DNA of 64,000 nt from Lithodes maja (GCA_037953745.1 JBAKBP010004324.1:1-64000); one strand, 5' to 3'. Shown: positions 43,523-54,930, numbered from the stretch's first letter. The notes: a model not told the origin generated them from the letters alone. Numbers and translations are program-made.

Positions 43523-44063
43523 ATGAGTGAGCACCGTGCCTCATGTGAAGGCAAGATGGTAGGTGCTCGTTGTACTCTACGTGCTTCACATGTCTCACTC
43601 CCTAGACTGGAACAAGTCCTCACAGGCTTCACTGTTCATTGTAAAGCGGTGAATGTTAAGGCTCTCAGCCTATACCCGAGAGGAAGTAAGTTGGAATATA
43701 GAAAAAAAAACGCCATCTTTACTCAGTTGGCTATGGTAGCCATCGATATGGCACGCAACAAAAGGGATCGCAATAGGCACTTGTATTGGCTGGGTTCATT
43801 AAGATATACCCTTTGGGTATCATCTAAAGTAATTTCTCTGGCCGAGGGACCAATTCTAGTTATTCGTGGTAGACTATTTTGGATGGCATTTTTATTTTCC
43901 AGATAGAGAAAATTGGTCAAGACATCGCCGAGAAAAAATCTTGCTATATAACCACCCACACTCGTATAACAATCTTGACCAATTGGATCATATTATTTTT
44001 GGAAATATTGACAGTAGGCGTAATTGGGTGTCATGGCGGAAACGGTTTGGTCAGTCATACTGA
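43523..44063 (+). pseudogene. Broken ORF with C-terminal membrane segment
   Basis: A frame from 43523 to 43906 (protein-like from about 43640: KLEYRKKNAIFTQLAMVAIDM, LYWLGSLRYTLWVSSKV) continues after a frameshift near 43870-43890 in the frame from 43879. That frame reads IFIFQIEKIGQDIAEKK and then a hydrophobic stretch, ILTNWIILFLEILTVGVIG. The frame runs into a TTAA-MITE remnant at about 44064, which removes its end. Composition resembles the neighbouring viral-type genes; function unknown. Confidence 0.4.
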
Positions 44064-44153
44064 AGGGCAGAAAACTAATTTTGGAGAGGAAATTATAATA
44101 GTGAGAGAACTCTATTTATGGTAACCTCTGTGCGTCATATGAGTTTGAAGGGG
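44064..44153 (+). mobile_element. TTAA MITE, 3' part
   Basis: aaaactaattttggagagg ... gcgtcatatgagtttgaagggg matches the terminal part of the elements at 44603-44822 and 60920-61146 (the latter in the opposite orientation). Confidence 0.65.
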
Positions 44154-44175
44154 TAAATAATGATTTTGTTTAGAG

Positions 44176-44395
44176 ATGTGGAGCGATGAAGGACGAAGAA
44201 GACACCGAACCACTAACAGAAGTTGTGAAAACTCCCGAAAGTTACTTCCCCCCAATATTACCAATTATATGCCCTATGAATTGGACCTCAACATGTGTAA
44301 ATATGGACACTCATATGTCGCATCAGTCATCCGCATCCCAATCCAGCGCTTCAAATTCTCCAATACTTTGGAGAAAGAGGCAAAACAGGTAAAAC
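44176..44395 (+). CDS. Fusion ORF: beta-subunit first exon plus integrase tail
   Basis: After tttag, the sequence agatgtggagcgatgaaggac is the beta-subunit exon start. From ATG 44186 the frame reads EDTEPL, the N-terminal signature of the 62.2-kb beta-subunit protein, and passes directly into EVVKTPESYFPP ... SNSPILWRKRQ, the C-terminal tail of the integrase protein. It is 68 codons. It could be expressed from the exon module upstream or be an inert recombination product. Confidence 0.6.
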
Positions 44396-44602
44396 ACCAC
44401 AAACTAAAACTCAAAGAAAGATATATATAAAGTCAATATCGCTACGTTTACTAAACTGAAATTACAAGTTCTTCTGTTGATTTTTACGACTGGTTCTCAT
44501 AAAGTTAAATGTTTATAAGGTCTCTTATGACTGACATTTAGGTATACATTTAATATCCGTATTATTTCCGATTTCGTAAACAGAATATTTATTAATTTGT
44601 AA

Positions 44603-44822
44603 CCCTCTCCGATATATGATACAATTTTGAGCCTATTAGGGATATTTTAAAGCCTTTATTACCATCAGGGGTATTTACAAATCTTTAGTTTAGTTACTTC
44701 AACAACCTCTGCAGTTGTCTTTGAGTTAGATGTGGCCAGAAAATTAATTTTGGAGAGTTAATTATAAAAGTGAGATAATTCTATTTCTGGCAACCTCTGT
44801 GTGTCATATGAGTTTAAAGGGG
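44603..44822 (+). mobile_element. TTAA-type MITE, nearly complete
   Basis: CCCTCTCCGATATATGATAC at one end and ...catatgagtttaaagggg at the other; the 220 bp match 60920-61146 in reverse orientation. The flanks are GTAA/TTAT, a decayed TTAA. Confidence 0.75.
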
Positions 44823-45283
44823 TTATTTTTTTTTTAGAGATGTGGAAGACACTGAACCACTACAATTTAGGATTGGAGAATATAACCAAAGAGGCTCCAA
44901 CAGGTATACTATAATATTATTTTTTATAAAATTGTTTGTTTATTGATTAGCAGACAAAAAGCCTTCAATAAATGTGTAAAGATCCAATTCATCACCTGTC
45001 AGAGCAACGACACAAATATACTGATTTATATATCAGAGGAATAACTTGATAATAAGAAAACCATTTATGACTTATTCTGACAGATTTGTTAGTGGTAGTA
45101 AATATTATACTCCGACCATAAAGCTATATTCATAAAGTCTCTTATGACATTTAGTCTTATCAGATTATAATACTGATTTATATCAAAGTAAATTTTGCTC
45201 CAACGATAAAGCTATATTTATAAGGTCTCTTATGACCTTTAGGTATGTATTTAGTTACCTACATATAACACAATTTGTTTAAC

Positions 45284-45466
45284 CTATTAGGGATACTTTA
45301 AAGCCTTTATTACCATCAGGGGTATTTACAAACCTTTAGTTTTAGTTACTGCAGCTGTCTTTGGGTTAAATATGGGCAGAACAAAATAATTTTGGAGAAA
45401 AGAGTGAGAGAACTCTATTTCTTATTGATAATCTGGCAACCTTTACATTATATGAGTTTGAAGGGG
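45284..45466 (+). mobile_element. TTAA-type MITE, 5'-truncated
   Basis: From cctattagggatacttt to tatatgagtttgaagggg, followed by an intact TTAA at 45467-45470. The first ~40 bp of the element are missing or replaced. Confidence 0.7.
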
Positions 45467-45829
45467 TTAATATTAAAACAAATATATATATTTCATAAAC
45501 AAAATATTTATCTAATTTATTAATAATGATTTATTTTTTCAGAGATATATATATCAGAGGAATCACTTGATAATAAGAAATAATTTATGACTTGTTCTGA
45601 TAGAGGTAATACATTTTGATGCGACGATAAAGCTATATTTATTAGTGTTTTTTTGTGACATTTAGATAATTATGCAGTTAGTTATCAATATTCATTTTTT
45701 TGTTGTTATTAATTGTATAAACAAAATATTTTTCTAATCATAATAATGATTTATTTTTCAGAGAGGTGATGGATGAAGAAGACATCGAACCACTTCAATT
45801 TTTAGAGTTTAGAGTCTCGAATGATATCA

Positions 45830-47167
45830 TAAGACAAAATAAATTAAATAAGGTTCTTGGTAATATTCGATGAAATCAGTTATTCAAGGGCTGGCGGGTA
45901 GTGAGGGTCATTTGGTACTGCAACCGGCGGACAACCAGAGAGAAGAATTTGTGAAATAATAGAGGATATGGTCAAGAATTACGGTAAACATTCTCAAAAA
46001 TCCTCTCTGTTTATGAGGGAGAGACTTAAATTATATATAGATACACTAAAGGATCAAAACATAAAAAGGAAAATTAATACCGTATTATATAATTTAAAAA
46101 GTATACAACTCCGGGTGGATGGGACTCGTCAGCCTTGGTCGGCAACTCATCTAGGGGGGACAACCTTATACAAATCCGGGTGGATGGGACTCGTCAGCCT
46201 TGGTCGGCAACTCATCTAGGGGGGACAACCTTATACAAATCCGGGTGGATGGGACTCGTCAGCCTTGGTCGGCAACTCATCTAGGGGGGACAACCTTATA
46301 CAAATCCGGGTGGATGGGACTCGTCAGCCTTGGTCGGCAACTCATCTAGGGGAGACAACCTGATACAAATCCATAATGCTTATCTAAGGGTAAAACAGGT
46401 TAGTGGATGGATTAAGGGTGGGGGCACAAAAACTTTCAATGAGCCGAAAAAGGGATACTCGTTAGCCTTGGTCACCAACTCATTTAGGGGAGACAACCTT
46501 ATACAAATCCGGGTGGATGGGACTCGTCGGCCTTTGGTTGGCAACCTATCTAGGGGGTTAAACCTGATACAAATCCGTACTGTTTACCTCTAAGGGTAAG
46601 GCAGGTTAGTGGATGGATTAGCCGTAGACAAAATAGTGCCTAAACAAGACACATAAGAGGGTGGGTACACAACACTTTCAATAAGCTGAAAAGGGACATT
46701 GCAAATATTAGCGGATTATAGATATACAAACATGTGCTGTCTGTAAAAAAATGAGGACGAAATATATATAAAAAGAGGTTATCATTGGCTAAGGATTCCG
46801 ATATGTCCGATGTCAACGATTTTAATACAATTTTGAAATATATCACGACCACTATTCACAATTTGCCCTTATCACGACCGGTTAATTGAACAAAAGACAC
46901 ACAGTTGAGGTAGCCTCACATTTATTTCAAATATTCACATTACTCAGTATACCGAAAATGGAGCTGTCGAGTGAAAAATAGGACTTTGTGGCAGAGGCGA
47001 TTGCGGAATTGGGGTCCAGTGTATGACCCACCGAATCCTTCGAATTCGGGGAGTATACTTCCCCCATTATCATCAATTGTATGCCCTAGCCAAGACATGA
47101 ATTTGACTTCAACATGTGTAAATATGGACGCGCATCAGTCATCTACATCCCAATCCAGAGAAAGGTA
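45830..47167 (+). pseudogene. Decayed integrase unit with 65-bp repeat insertion
   Basis: It shares the 5' flank of the 23.0-kb unit (gagtctcgaatgatatcat), has ggcggacaaccag without the ATG, and the N-terminal KNYGKHSQKSSLF... ERLKLYIDTLKDQN. After the equivalent of residue ~60 it is interrupted by a 65-bp tandem array (46111-46590). Core fragments follow with stops and deletions, then a single tail piece near 47140-47165. Confidence 0.8.
46111..46590 (+). repeat. 65-bp tandem repeat within integrase unit
   Basis: The unit ccgggtggatgggactcgtc... ggcaactcatctagggg... acaaccttatacaaat starts at 46111 and repeats every 65 bp about four times, with diverged partial units at 46460-46580. The array is followed by a SINE-like phrase, ctaagggtaa(a/g)gcaggttagtggatgg. 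Confidence 0.9.
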
Positions 47168-47429
47168 AAAACTAAACAAACTAAACCTGAAAAAATGTGA
47201 TATATAGTCGAAATCGCTACATTTACTAAACTGAAATTGCAAGTTCTTCTCTTGATTTTACGACTTGTTCTGACAAAGAGTTTTTAGTGGTGGTGATTTT
47301 TGCTCCGATAATAAAGCTATATTTATAAGGTCTCTTATGACTAACATTTAGGTATACATATTCAAATTATTTTGAATTTCGTAAACAGAATATTTATTTT
47401 TAATTTTAATAATGATTTTTTTTTCAGAG
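47168..47429 (+). repeat. Beta-subunit intron module
   Basis: gttcttctcttgattttacg, ctccgataataaagctat, aaggtctcttatgac and gtaaacagaatatttatt, then tttttttcag at 47418-47427, match the intron of the intact beta-subunit gene. Confidence 0.7.
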
Positions 47430-48425
47430 ATGTGGAGAGATGAAGAAGACACCCAAACCACTAGAATTCAAGATTGGAGAATACAATTTGAAAGACAGAA
47501 CATTAAACCTAGAAACACTTGTCAACAAAATCAGCACCATTTACATGGGAAAAATTCAATTCAGAGCGCTCAAGGAAACCCCAGTACAAAAACACAACAC
47601 ATATATCACCTACTGAGAAAGTATAGGGTTGAAATCCAATTTGGGGTAACTAAGCTAATCTGTAAAAAAAAAAGACTGGGAAATATTTCATTCATCTATA
47701 CGATACCATCAAGGTTACCCATGAAAATGTGTGGTGGTCGCAGAAGAACCATTCTCGAAATAAGAAAAACAATAGCCAATGTGACAGAATTATAAATTAA
47801 GACATACTTGTCATTTTTGTAGGGAAACGTTGCAAAAGAGTAGTGCATCCTTTAATCTCGAATAATTTTGGAGAAAGGGGTCAGGTAGATTTAAATTGAT
47901 ATATCCGGCATGACCATGGGAGGATATGCCTTCATTTTAAATTATCAAGATCACTTTTCCAAATTCTGTATCTTGCGAGCCTTAAAAACGAAACTGCCAA
48001 AGAAGTGGTCTATCATATGGTGAATATCTTCTCAATAATCGGGGTGTCCAAAATTCTTCAATCTGACAACGGCAAAGAATTTGTAGTCCATTTATTCAAA
48101 AGGATATTGTATGCTTACCATTATACATAGCCACACACGACATCCAGAGTCCCAGGGGGGTGTAGAGAGGGCCAAGTGACGTGGAAAATATGATAAGAGC
48201 CATTTTAATTAAAAAAGGAACCAAAGATTGGGTGAGTCAATTACATTTTGTATACTTATACATAAACACCGCAACAAATAGAGTAATCAAGAAATCTCAC
48301 TATAAAAGCTACCTTCGGAAGAGATCCATCCACTAAGTTTTAACCAAACGTTTACTCCTCAACAATCACAACTTCCCTTCGCAAGTGGAAGAGTTTTTAC
48401 AGCTTAAAGACAATAGCACATTTAT
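47430..48425 (+). pseudogene. Integrase fossil with canonical catalytic residues, 5' part
   Basis: The acceptor is followed by MWRDEEDT, the beta-subunit exon start, and then a KRBA2/SCAND3-like integrase in several broken frames: YHLLRKYRVEI, TKLICKKK, GERGQVDLN (first Asp), SKILQSDNGKEFVVH (second Asp) and HPESQGGVERAK (catalytic Glu), then KDWVSQLHFVYLYINT. All three DDE residues are present, although at least six stops or frameshifts make it non-functional. The match stops at about 48425, where a different integrase unit begins. Confidence 0.8.
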
Positions 48426-49835
48426 GGGTGGTAAGTGTTCAGAGTCTCAAATTATCTCATAAGACAAAATAAACTAAATTAGGTTCTTGGTAATATTCGA
48501 TGAAATCAGTTATCCAAGAGGGTCATTTGGTACTGCAACCGGCGGACAACCAGAAAGAAGAATTTGTGAAATAATAGAGGATATGGTCAATAATTACGGT
48601 AAACATTCTCAAAAATCCTCTGTTGATGAGGGAGAGACTTAAATTATATATAAATACACTAAAGGATTAAAATATAAAAAGGAAAAATCGTACCGTATTA
48701 TATATTTAAAAAGTATACAAATCCGGGTGGATGGGACTCGTCAGCCTTGGTCGGCAATTCATCTAGGGGAGACAACCTTATACAAATCCGGGTGGATGGG
48801 ACTCGTCAGCCTTGGTCGGCAACTAATCTAGGGGAGACAACCTTATACAAATCCGGGTGGATGGGACTCATCAGCCTTGGTCGGCAACTCATCTAGGGGA
48901 GACAACCTAATACAAATCCATACTTCTTACCTAAGGATAAGGGCAGGTTAGTGGATGGATTAACCGAATACCACTGCAGAAAAATAGTGCCTAACAAGAT
49001 ACATAAGAGGGTGGGGGTACAAAACTTTTAATGAGTCGGAAAAAGATACTCGTTAGCCTTGGTTAGCAACTCATCTAGGGGGGGACAACCTTATACAAAT
49101 CCGGGTTGATGGCACTCATCGGCCTTGGTTGGCAACCTATCTAGGGGATTAAACCTGATACAAATCCGTACTGCTTACCTCGAAGAGGTTATTATTGGCC
49201 AAGGATTCCGATATGTCCAATGTCAACTATTTTTAAATACAATTTTGATATATATCACGACCATTATTCACAATATGCCCTTATCACGACCAGTTAATTA
49301 AGCAAAAGACACACAGTTGAGGTAGCCTCACATTTATTTCAAATATTCACATTACTCAGTATACCGAAAATTCTCCTGTCGAGTGAAAATAGAACTTTTG
49401 TGGCAGAGGCGATTGCGGAAATGGGGTCCAATGTATGACCCCACCGAATCGTTCGAATTCGGAGAGTCGTGAGAACTCCCGACAGATACTTTCCCCATTA
49501 TCACCAATTATATGCCCTCATAGTGGTAACCAGGACTTCCAATCCAGTATTTCTCCAATATTACCGAGGAGAAAGAGGTACACTGAATCGCTCGAATTCG
49601 GGAAGCCGCGAGAACTCCCGACAGATACTAGCCAAAATTTGAATTGAACCTCAACATGTGTAAATATGGACATGCCTCAGTCATATACATCCCAATCCAG
49701 CGTACTTTGGAGAAAGAGGTGAAAGGTAAAACTAATCATACTAAAACTTATAAACAAAGAAAATATAAAGTCAAAATCGCTACATTTACTAAACTGAAAT
49801 TGCAAGTTCTTCTCTTGATTTTAAGACTTGTTCTG
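48426..49835 (+). pseudogene. Dead-type integrase unit nested in the fossil integrase
   Basis: Starts with the standard 5' flank (gagtctcaaattatctcat), contains ggcggacaacc, a 65-bp tandem array (48721-49170), core fragments ending SSENRTFVAEAIAEMGSN near 49400, two tail repeats and a C-terminal piece near 49700, then the usual intron-like 3' flank (gcaagttcttctcttgatttt). It separates the two halves of the canonical-type fossil. Confidence 0.8.
48721..49170 (+). repeat. 65-bp tandem repeat, three units plus diverged units
   Basis: Same 65-bp unit and same position within the integrase unit as at 46.1 kb; spacing 65 bp, first unit at about 48724. Diverged units at 49030-49160. Confidence 0.9.
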
Positions 49836-50136
49836 CACCCCCACCCCCGGACATATCTATAATGCAAGAAAAGATGCATTCCGAAGTATACGGGCCTCCT
49901 CGAGAAAGGGAATCATTTTGGGAGTACAGAAAATGGTCAAAAATACATCGACACCTACACGGGTTAACATCAATGATACATTGTCCATTCTAGTTCATCC
50001 CAAAGATAGAGCATGCAAATTGGGCCATAAATATCTTGTGGGTAGAATTATAAATATAAAACAAGGTGGAGACCTATACAAAATTCAAACTAAATATGGG
50101 GTATTAATAGAGATACTGTTCACGCGAAAAAAATAG
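49836..50136 (+). pseudogene. Integrase fossil, C-terminal part
   Basis: An open stretch reads ARKDAFRSIRASSRKG, then INDTLSILVHPKDRACKLG and RIINIKQGGDLYKIQTKYG, ending FTRKK at 50136. This is the C-terminal SH3-like region of KRBA2/SCAND3-type integrases, and it continues where the 47.4-48.4 kb fossil stops. The dead-type units lack this domain; they have the Gly-rich repeats in its place. Confidence 0.75.
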
Positions 50137-50640
50137 GCCATGTTTGGGCATTGACACATCCCAATTCACAACTAAACTAATCAACATAAGGAAAGCAATA
50201 CATCTACAAAAACAGCGAATCTACCACACCGCTCCACCACCGCCGCCTATAGGAAATCTTTGAACCATATAGCCTAGTTTTTTGGGATTTAAACTCCTAA
50301 CCCGGGTTCGAATCCCAAGGTTATGCAAATTAAAATGGGAATCATATATGTTACCTGTCCATGTGTATTATCTTCCCCATTCCTGAATTATTTTTTTTGA
50401 TGACGATGGCTGTTATTACTTTGTCTTACCGTGGGCAGAATTCACACTGATCTGATCATTGATAAGATGGGGGATTTTTTCTAGTTCATCCAAAATCATC
50501 CAGATTATAATACTGATTTATATATCAGAGTAAATTTTGCTCCAACGATAAAGCTATATTTTATAATAATTTTTTTTTCAGAGGTGTGGAGAGGTGAGAG
50601 ATGCAGAAGATACCAAACCACTTTAATTTATTGAGCTTCG
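50137..50640 (+). other. tRNA-like B-box and beta-subunit module
   Basis: cccgggttcgaatccc at 50301-50316 matches a tRNA T-arm/B-box; no complete cloverleaf was found, so it is a SINE remnant or coincidence. 50500-50640 is a beta-subunit intron end (ctccaacgataaagctat, ttttttttcag) and exon start (GCAGAAGATACCAAACC) joined to the next integrase unit. Confidence 0.45.
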
Positions 50641-51995
50641 AGTCTCGAATTATCTCAAGACAAAACCGACCAAATGAGATTCTTGGTAATAATATTCGAT
50701 GAAATCAGTTATCCAATGACGGATAGTCAGGGTCATTTGGTACTACAACCGGCGGACAACCAGAAAGAAGAATTTGTGAAATAATAAGAAGATATGGCCA
50801 AGAATTACGGTAAACATTCTCAAAAATCCTCTCTGTTTACGAGGGAGAGACTTGAATCATATATAATACACTAAATGATTAAAATGTAAAGGAAAAATAT
50901 ACCATATTTAACAAAAATATACAACTCCGGGTGGATGGGACTCGTCAGCCTTGGTCGGCAACTCATCTAGGGGAGACAACCTTATACAAATCCGGGTGGA
51001 TGGGACTCGTCAGCCTTGGTTGGCAACTCATCTAGGGGTGACAACCTGATACAAATCCGGGTGGATGGGACTCGTCAGCCTTGGTTGGCAACTCATCTAG
51101 GGGTGACAACCTGATACAAATCCGGGTGGATGGGACTCGTCAGCCTTGGTTGGCAACTCATCTAGGGGAGTAAACCTGATACAAATCCGTACTGTTTACC
51201 TAAGGGTAAAGGCAGGTTAGTGGATGGATTAGCCGAACACCACCGTAGAAAAATAGTGCCTAAACATAAGAGGGTGGGAACACAAAACTCTAAAAAAGGA
51301 CATTGCAAATACTCCATGAAAATAATGACCACAGTGGGAACACAAAACTTTCAATGAGACATTACAGATATTAGCGTGTTACAGATAAAAAAAATATATA
51401 CAAACATGTGCTACCTGTAAAAAAACATGTGGATGAAAATACATACAAGAAGCGATTATTATCGGCCAAGGATTTCCGATATGTCCAATGTTAATACAAT
51501 TTTGATATATCAAGACCATTATTCATAATTATTTGCCGGTTAATTAATCAAAAGACACCAGTTGGGGTAGTCTCACGTTTTATTACAAATATTCACATTA
51601 TTCGGTATACCTAAAATTCTCCAGTCGAGTGAAAATAGAACTTGTATGGCATAGGTGCCTGTGGAAATGGGGTCCCAAGTAAAAATTATTCATGGTTGTT
51701 CATGACACGTGGATGGACAGGAATGAAATTATATAAATGATCCTACAGAAATATTTAACCGAGCAAGGGATCACCGACTGGGTAACTAACAGGCTTACCA
51801 CATGTCCAATCCTACAAGAATACCACCCGACAAAAAGACAAACATTTCATCGTATAGTGTTGTATTTGGCAGAAACCCTCCATTGAAATTGGACCGCCAA
51901 TTTCAGGCGGATATCCTCGGTGTATTATTTTCTAATGGGGTTAGTAAGGATGAGGATAAGGATATCCATCATATCTATCACCTCCCAAAGTGACG
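50641..51995 (+). pseudogene. Decayed integrase unit with 65-bp repeats
   Basis: Same structure as 45.8 and 48.4 kb: 5' flank, start-less N-terminus, tandem array (50927-51190), core pieces (SSENRTCMA near 51625; TEQGITDWVTNRLT), and an open stretch from 51802 (KKTNISSYSVVFGRNPPLKLD) ending at 51993. The tail repeats are missing; the next unit begins directly at 52006. Confidence 0.8.
50927..51190 (+). repeat. 65-bp tandem repeat, four units
   Basis: Same unit as at 46.1 and 48.7 kb, spacing 65 bp, inserted after the same tatacaactc position of the integrase unit. Confidence 0.9.
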
Positions 51996-52005
51996 TCCTG
52001 CAACC

Positions 52006-54530
52006 ATGGCGGACAACCAGAAAGAAGAATTTGTGAAAATAATAGAGGATATGGCCAAGAACTACGGCAGACATTCTCGAAAATCCTCTCTATTTACGAG
52101 AGAGAGGCTTGAATCATATATAAATATACTAAAGGATCAACATGTGAAGAAAAATCATACCGCGTATCATATATTTAAAAAGTATACAACTCTACAACAC
52201 GAGGGAACAACAAGGCTGATATGTAAGAAGACAAACAGATATTACGTAGATATATATGAAATATTTAACTGTATAAAGAGGATCCATGAAAACAATGGCC
52301 ACGGTGGAGAGCGCAAAACTTTTAATGAGCTGAAAAAGGACATTGCAAATATTAGCATTTTACAGATAAAGAATTATATACAAACATGTGCTGCCTGTAA
52401 AACACGTCATGAACAAAATATACACAAGAAACGGGTATTATTGGCCAAGGATTTCGGTGAACGAGGGTATATATATTTTATAGATATGCCCAATGTCAAC
52501 GACTTTAATACAATTTTGGTATATCAAGACCATTATTCGCAATTTGTCCTATTACGGCCGGTTAAACAAAAGACACCAGCTGAGATAGCCTCATATTTAT
52601 TTCAAATATTCACATTACTCGGTGTACCGAAAATTCTCCAATCGAGTGAAAATAGAACTTTTGTGGCAGAGGTGATTGCGGAAATGGGCCCCAATGTAAA
52701 AATTATTCATGGTTGTTCACGAGACGTGGATGGACAGAATACAATCATACAAATGATCCTACAGCAATATTTAACCGAGAAAGGGACCACCGACTGGGTA
52801 ACAGGCTTACCATTTATCCAATCCTACAAGAATACCACCCCCGATGAAAAGACAAATATTTCATCATATCGTGTCATATTTGGCAGGAGCCCTCCATTGA
52901 AATTGGACCGCCTATTCCAGGCGGACATCCTTGGTGTATTATTTTCTAATGGTGTTAGTGAGGATGAGGATGATCCATCATATCTATCACCTCCCAAATC
53001 ATTGAATATACAAAGTGGTGACTCGCCAATTTTCCAAAGATATCCCCGGATTTTAATGAACCCTCGACATCTTCATTTACTGACTCTGGTGGTGGTATAC
53101 AAGAATCATTATTACATCGGTCTCCCCAATCCAGCCTTTCTCCAATATTACCGAGGAGAATGAAGTACACTGAATCAACATCTTCATTTATAGAATCTGG
53201 TGGTGGTGGTGGTGGTGGTATACAAGAATCATTATTACATCGGTCTCCCCAATCCAGCCTTTCTCCAATATTACCGAGGAGAATGAAGTACACTGAATCA
53301 ACATCTTCATTTATAGAATCTGATGGTGGTGGTGGTGGTATACAAGAATCATTATTACATCGGTCTCCCCAATCCAGCCTTTCCCCAATATTACCGAGGA
53401 GAATGAAGTACACTGAATCAACATCTTCATTTATAGAATCTGGTGGTGGTGGTGGTGGTATACAAGAATCATTATTACATCGGTCTCCCCAATCCAGCCT
53501 TTCTCCAATATTACCGAGGAGAATGAAGTACACTGAATCGACATCTTCATTTATAGAATCTGGTTCTGGCGGTGGTGGTATACAAGAATCATTATTACAT
53601 CGGTCTCCCCAATCCAGCCTTTCCCCAATATTACCGAGGAGAATGAAGTACACTGAATCAACATCTTCATTTATAGAATCTGGTGGTGGTGGTGGTATAC
53701 AAGAATCATTATTACATCGGTCTCCCCAATCCAGCGTTTCTCCGATATTACCGAAGAAGAAGAGGCATATTGAATCGACATCTTCATTTATAGAATCTGG
53801 TGGTGGTGGCGATATACAAGAATCGTTACATCGGTCTTCCCAGTCCAATGTTTCTCCAATATTACCGGGGAGAACGACAGCTTCATTTATAGAATCTGGT
53901 GGTGGTGGTGGTATACAAGAATCATTATTACATCGGTCTCCCCAATCCAGCCTTTCTCCAATATTACCGAGGAGAATGAAGTACACTGAATCAACATCTT
54001 CATTTATAGAATCTGGTGGTGGTGGTGGTGGTGGTATACAAGAATCATTATTACATCGGTCTCCCCAATCCAGCCTTTCCCCAATATTACCGAAGAAGAA
54101 GAGGCATATTGAATCGACATCTTCATTTATAGAATCTGGTGGTGGTGGCGATATACAAGAATCGTTACATCGGTCTTCCCAGTCCAATGTTTCTCCAATA
54201 TTACCGGGAGAACGACAGCTTCATTTATAGAATCTGGTGGTGGTGGTGGCGGTATACAAGAATCGTTACATCAATCTTCCCAATCCAACATTTCTCCAAT
54301 ATTACCGAGGAGAAAGAGGTACACCGAATCATTCAACTTCGGGGAAGTTGTGCTAAATCCCAATAGCTACTCCCCCCCCATTATCACCAATTATATACCC
54401 ACATAACCAGGACTTGAATGTAAATATAGACATTCATACGGATTCGTCACATCGGTCATCCGCATCCCAATCCAGCGCTTCAATTTCTCCAATATTTTGG
54501 AGAAAGAGGAGAAAGGTACATTAAAATTAA
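52006..54530 (+). pseudogene. Second long copy of the dead integrase gene, frameshifted tail
   Basis: The first ~345 residues are nearly identical to those of the 23301 gene (same H89/H94/C/C finger, same QSSEN), with a five-residue insertion after KKY (TTLQH) and a four-residue deletion (WPQV absent). At 53044 one C is missing relative to the 23.3-kb copy (four C versus five), which shifts the frame just before the Gly-rich tail. The tail itself stays open in its proper phase from 53160 to 54230, where a GGGG to GGG change shifts it again. 54531-54787 continues the match to the first copy and then stops. Without the two one-base losses the gene would be open, so these could be assembly errors. 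Confidence 0.8.
53085..54300 (+). repeat. Coding minisatellite, 11 units
   Basis: Same SFIESG(G)n...SPILP repeat as at 24.4 kb. The pair of variant units with tails KKKRHIESTS and PGRTTA/PGE occurs twice (53.7-53.9 and 54.05-54.2 kb), so part of the array was duplicated as a block. Confidence 0.95.
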
Positions 54531-54930
54531 TGTTATATACAAATCAAATTAAAACCAAAACTGAGATAAAGATAGTATAAAGTCAAAATCGCTATATGTC
54601 CACGCTTCAATAATATAAACATTTGATAAAGGTCGAATTCATCAGGGCAATGACGCAAATATATTTAGTTATTATATTAGGCTATTGTTAAGATTTAATT
54701 TTGCTCAGAGAATAGCTAATGTTCCCACTCTTATGATTTCATTTCTTTTTTTTCTCCAGAGAGATGATGAGACGAGGGAGGAAGATATAGGTTCTTATGC
54801 CATTTAATCTTACCAAATTATAATACCTATTTATATATCGGAAGAATTGCACGACAATAATAAGCAATTTATTTTCTGAAAAATATTTTTGGTGTGTTAC
54901 AAACACCGCTCTGTATCACACACATGTAGT
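54531..54930. other. 3' flank of the integrase unit
   Basis: 54531-54787 is almost identical to 25467-25735. After gacgagggaggaaga the two copies part. No gene is seen. Confidence 0.7.

Larger units (their letters stand above)
44396..45829 (+). repeat. Three beta-subunit intron/exon modules
   Basis: Intron phrases (cttgttctgac, gctccgacgataaagctata, aaggtctcttatgac) and acceptor-plus-exon starts (ttttttagagatgtgg at 44835; ttttcagagatatata at 45536; ttttcagagaggtgatgg at 45756, followed by GAAGAAGACATCGAACC) recur. Each exon decays within about 40 bp. The last one runs straight into an integrase unit. Two TTAA MITEs are inserted (listed separately). Confidence 0.75.

Noticed and set aside
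50295..50320. tRNA gene suggested by gggttcgaatccc
   Set aside because: Only the T-arm is convincing; no acceptor stem, A-box or anticodon arm could be fitted.
46111..51190. 65-bp regular repeats as a CRISPR-like array
   Set aside because: Units are directly adjacent with no unique spacers, and the setting is a eukaryotic transposon-rich region.
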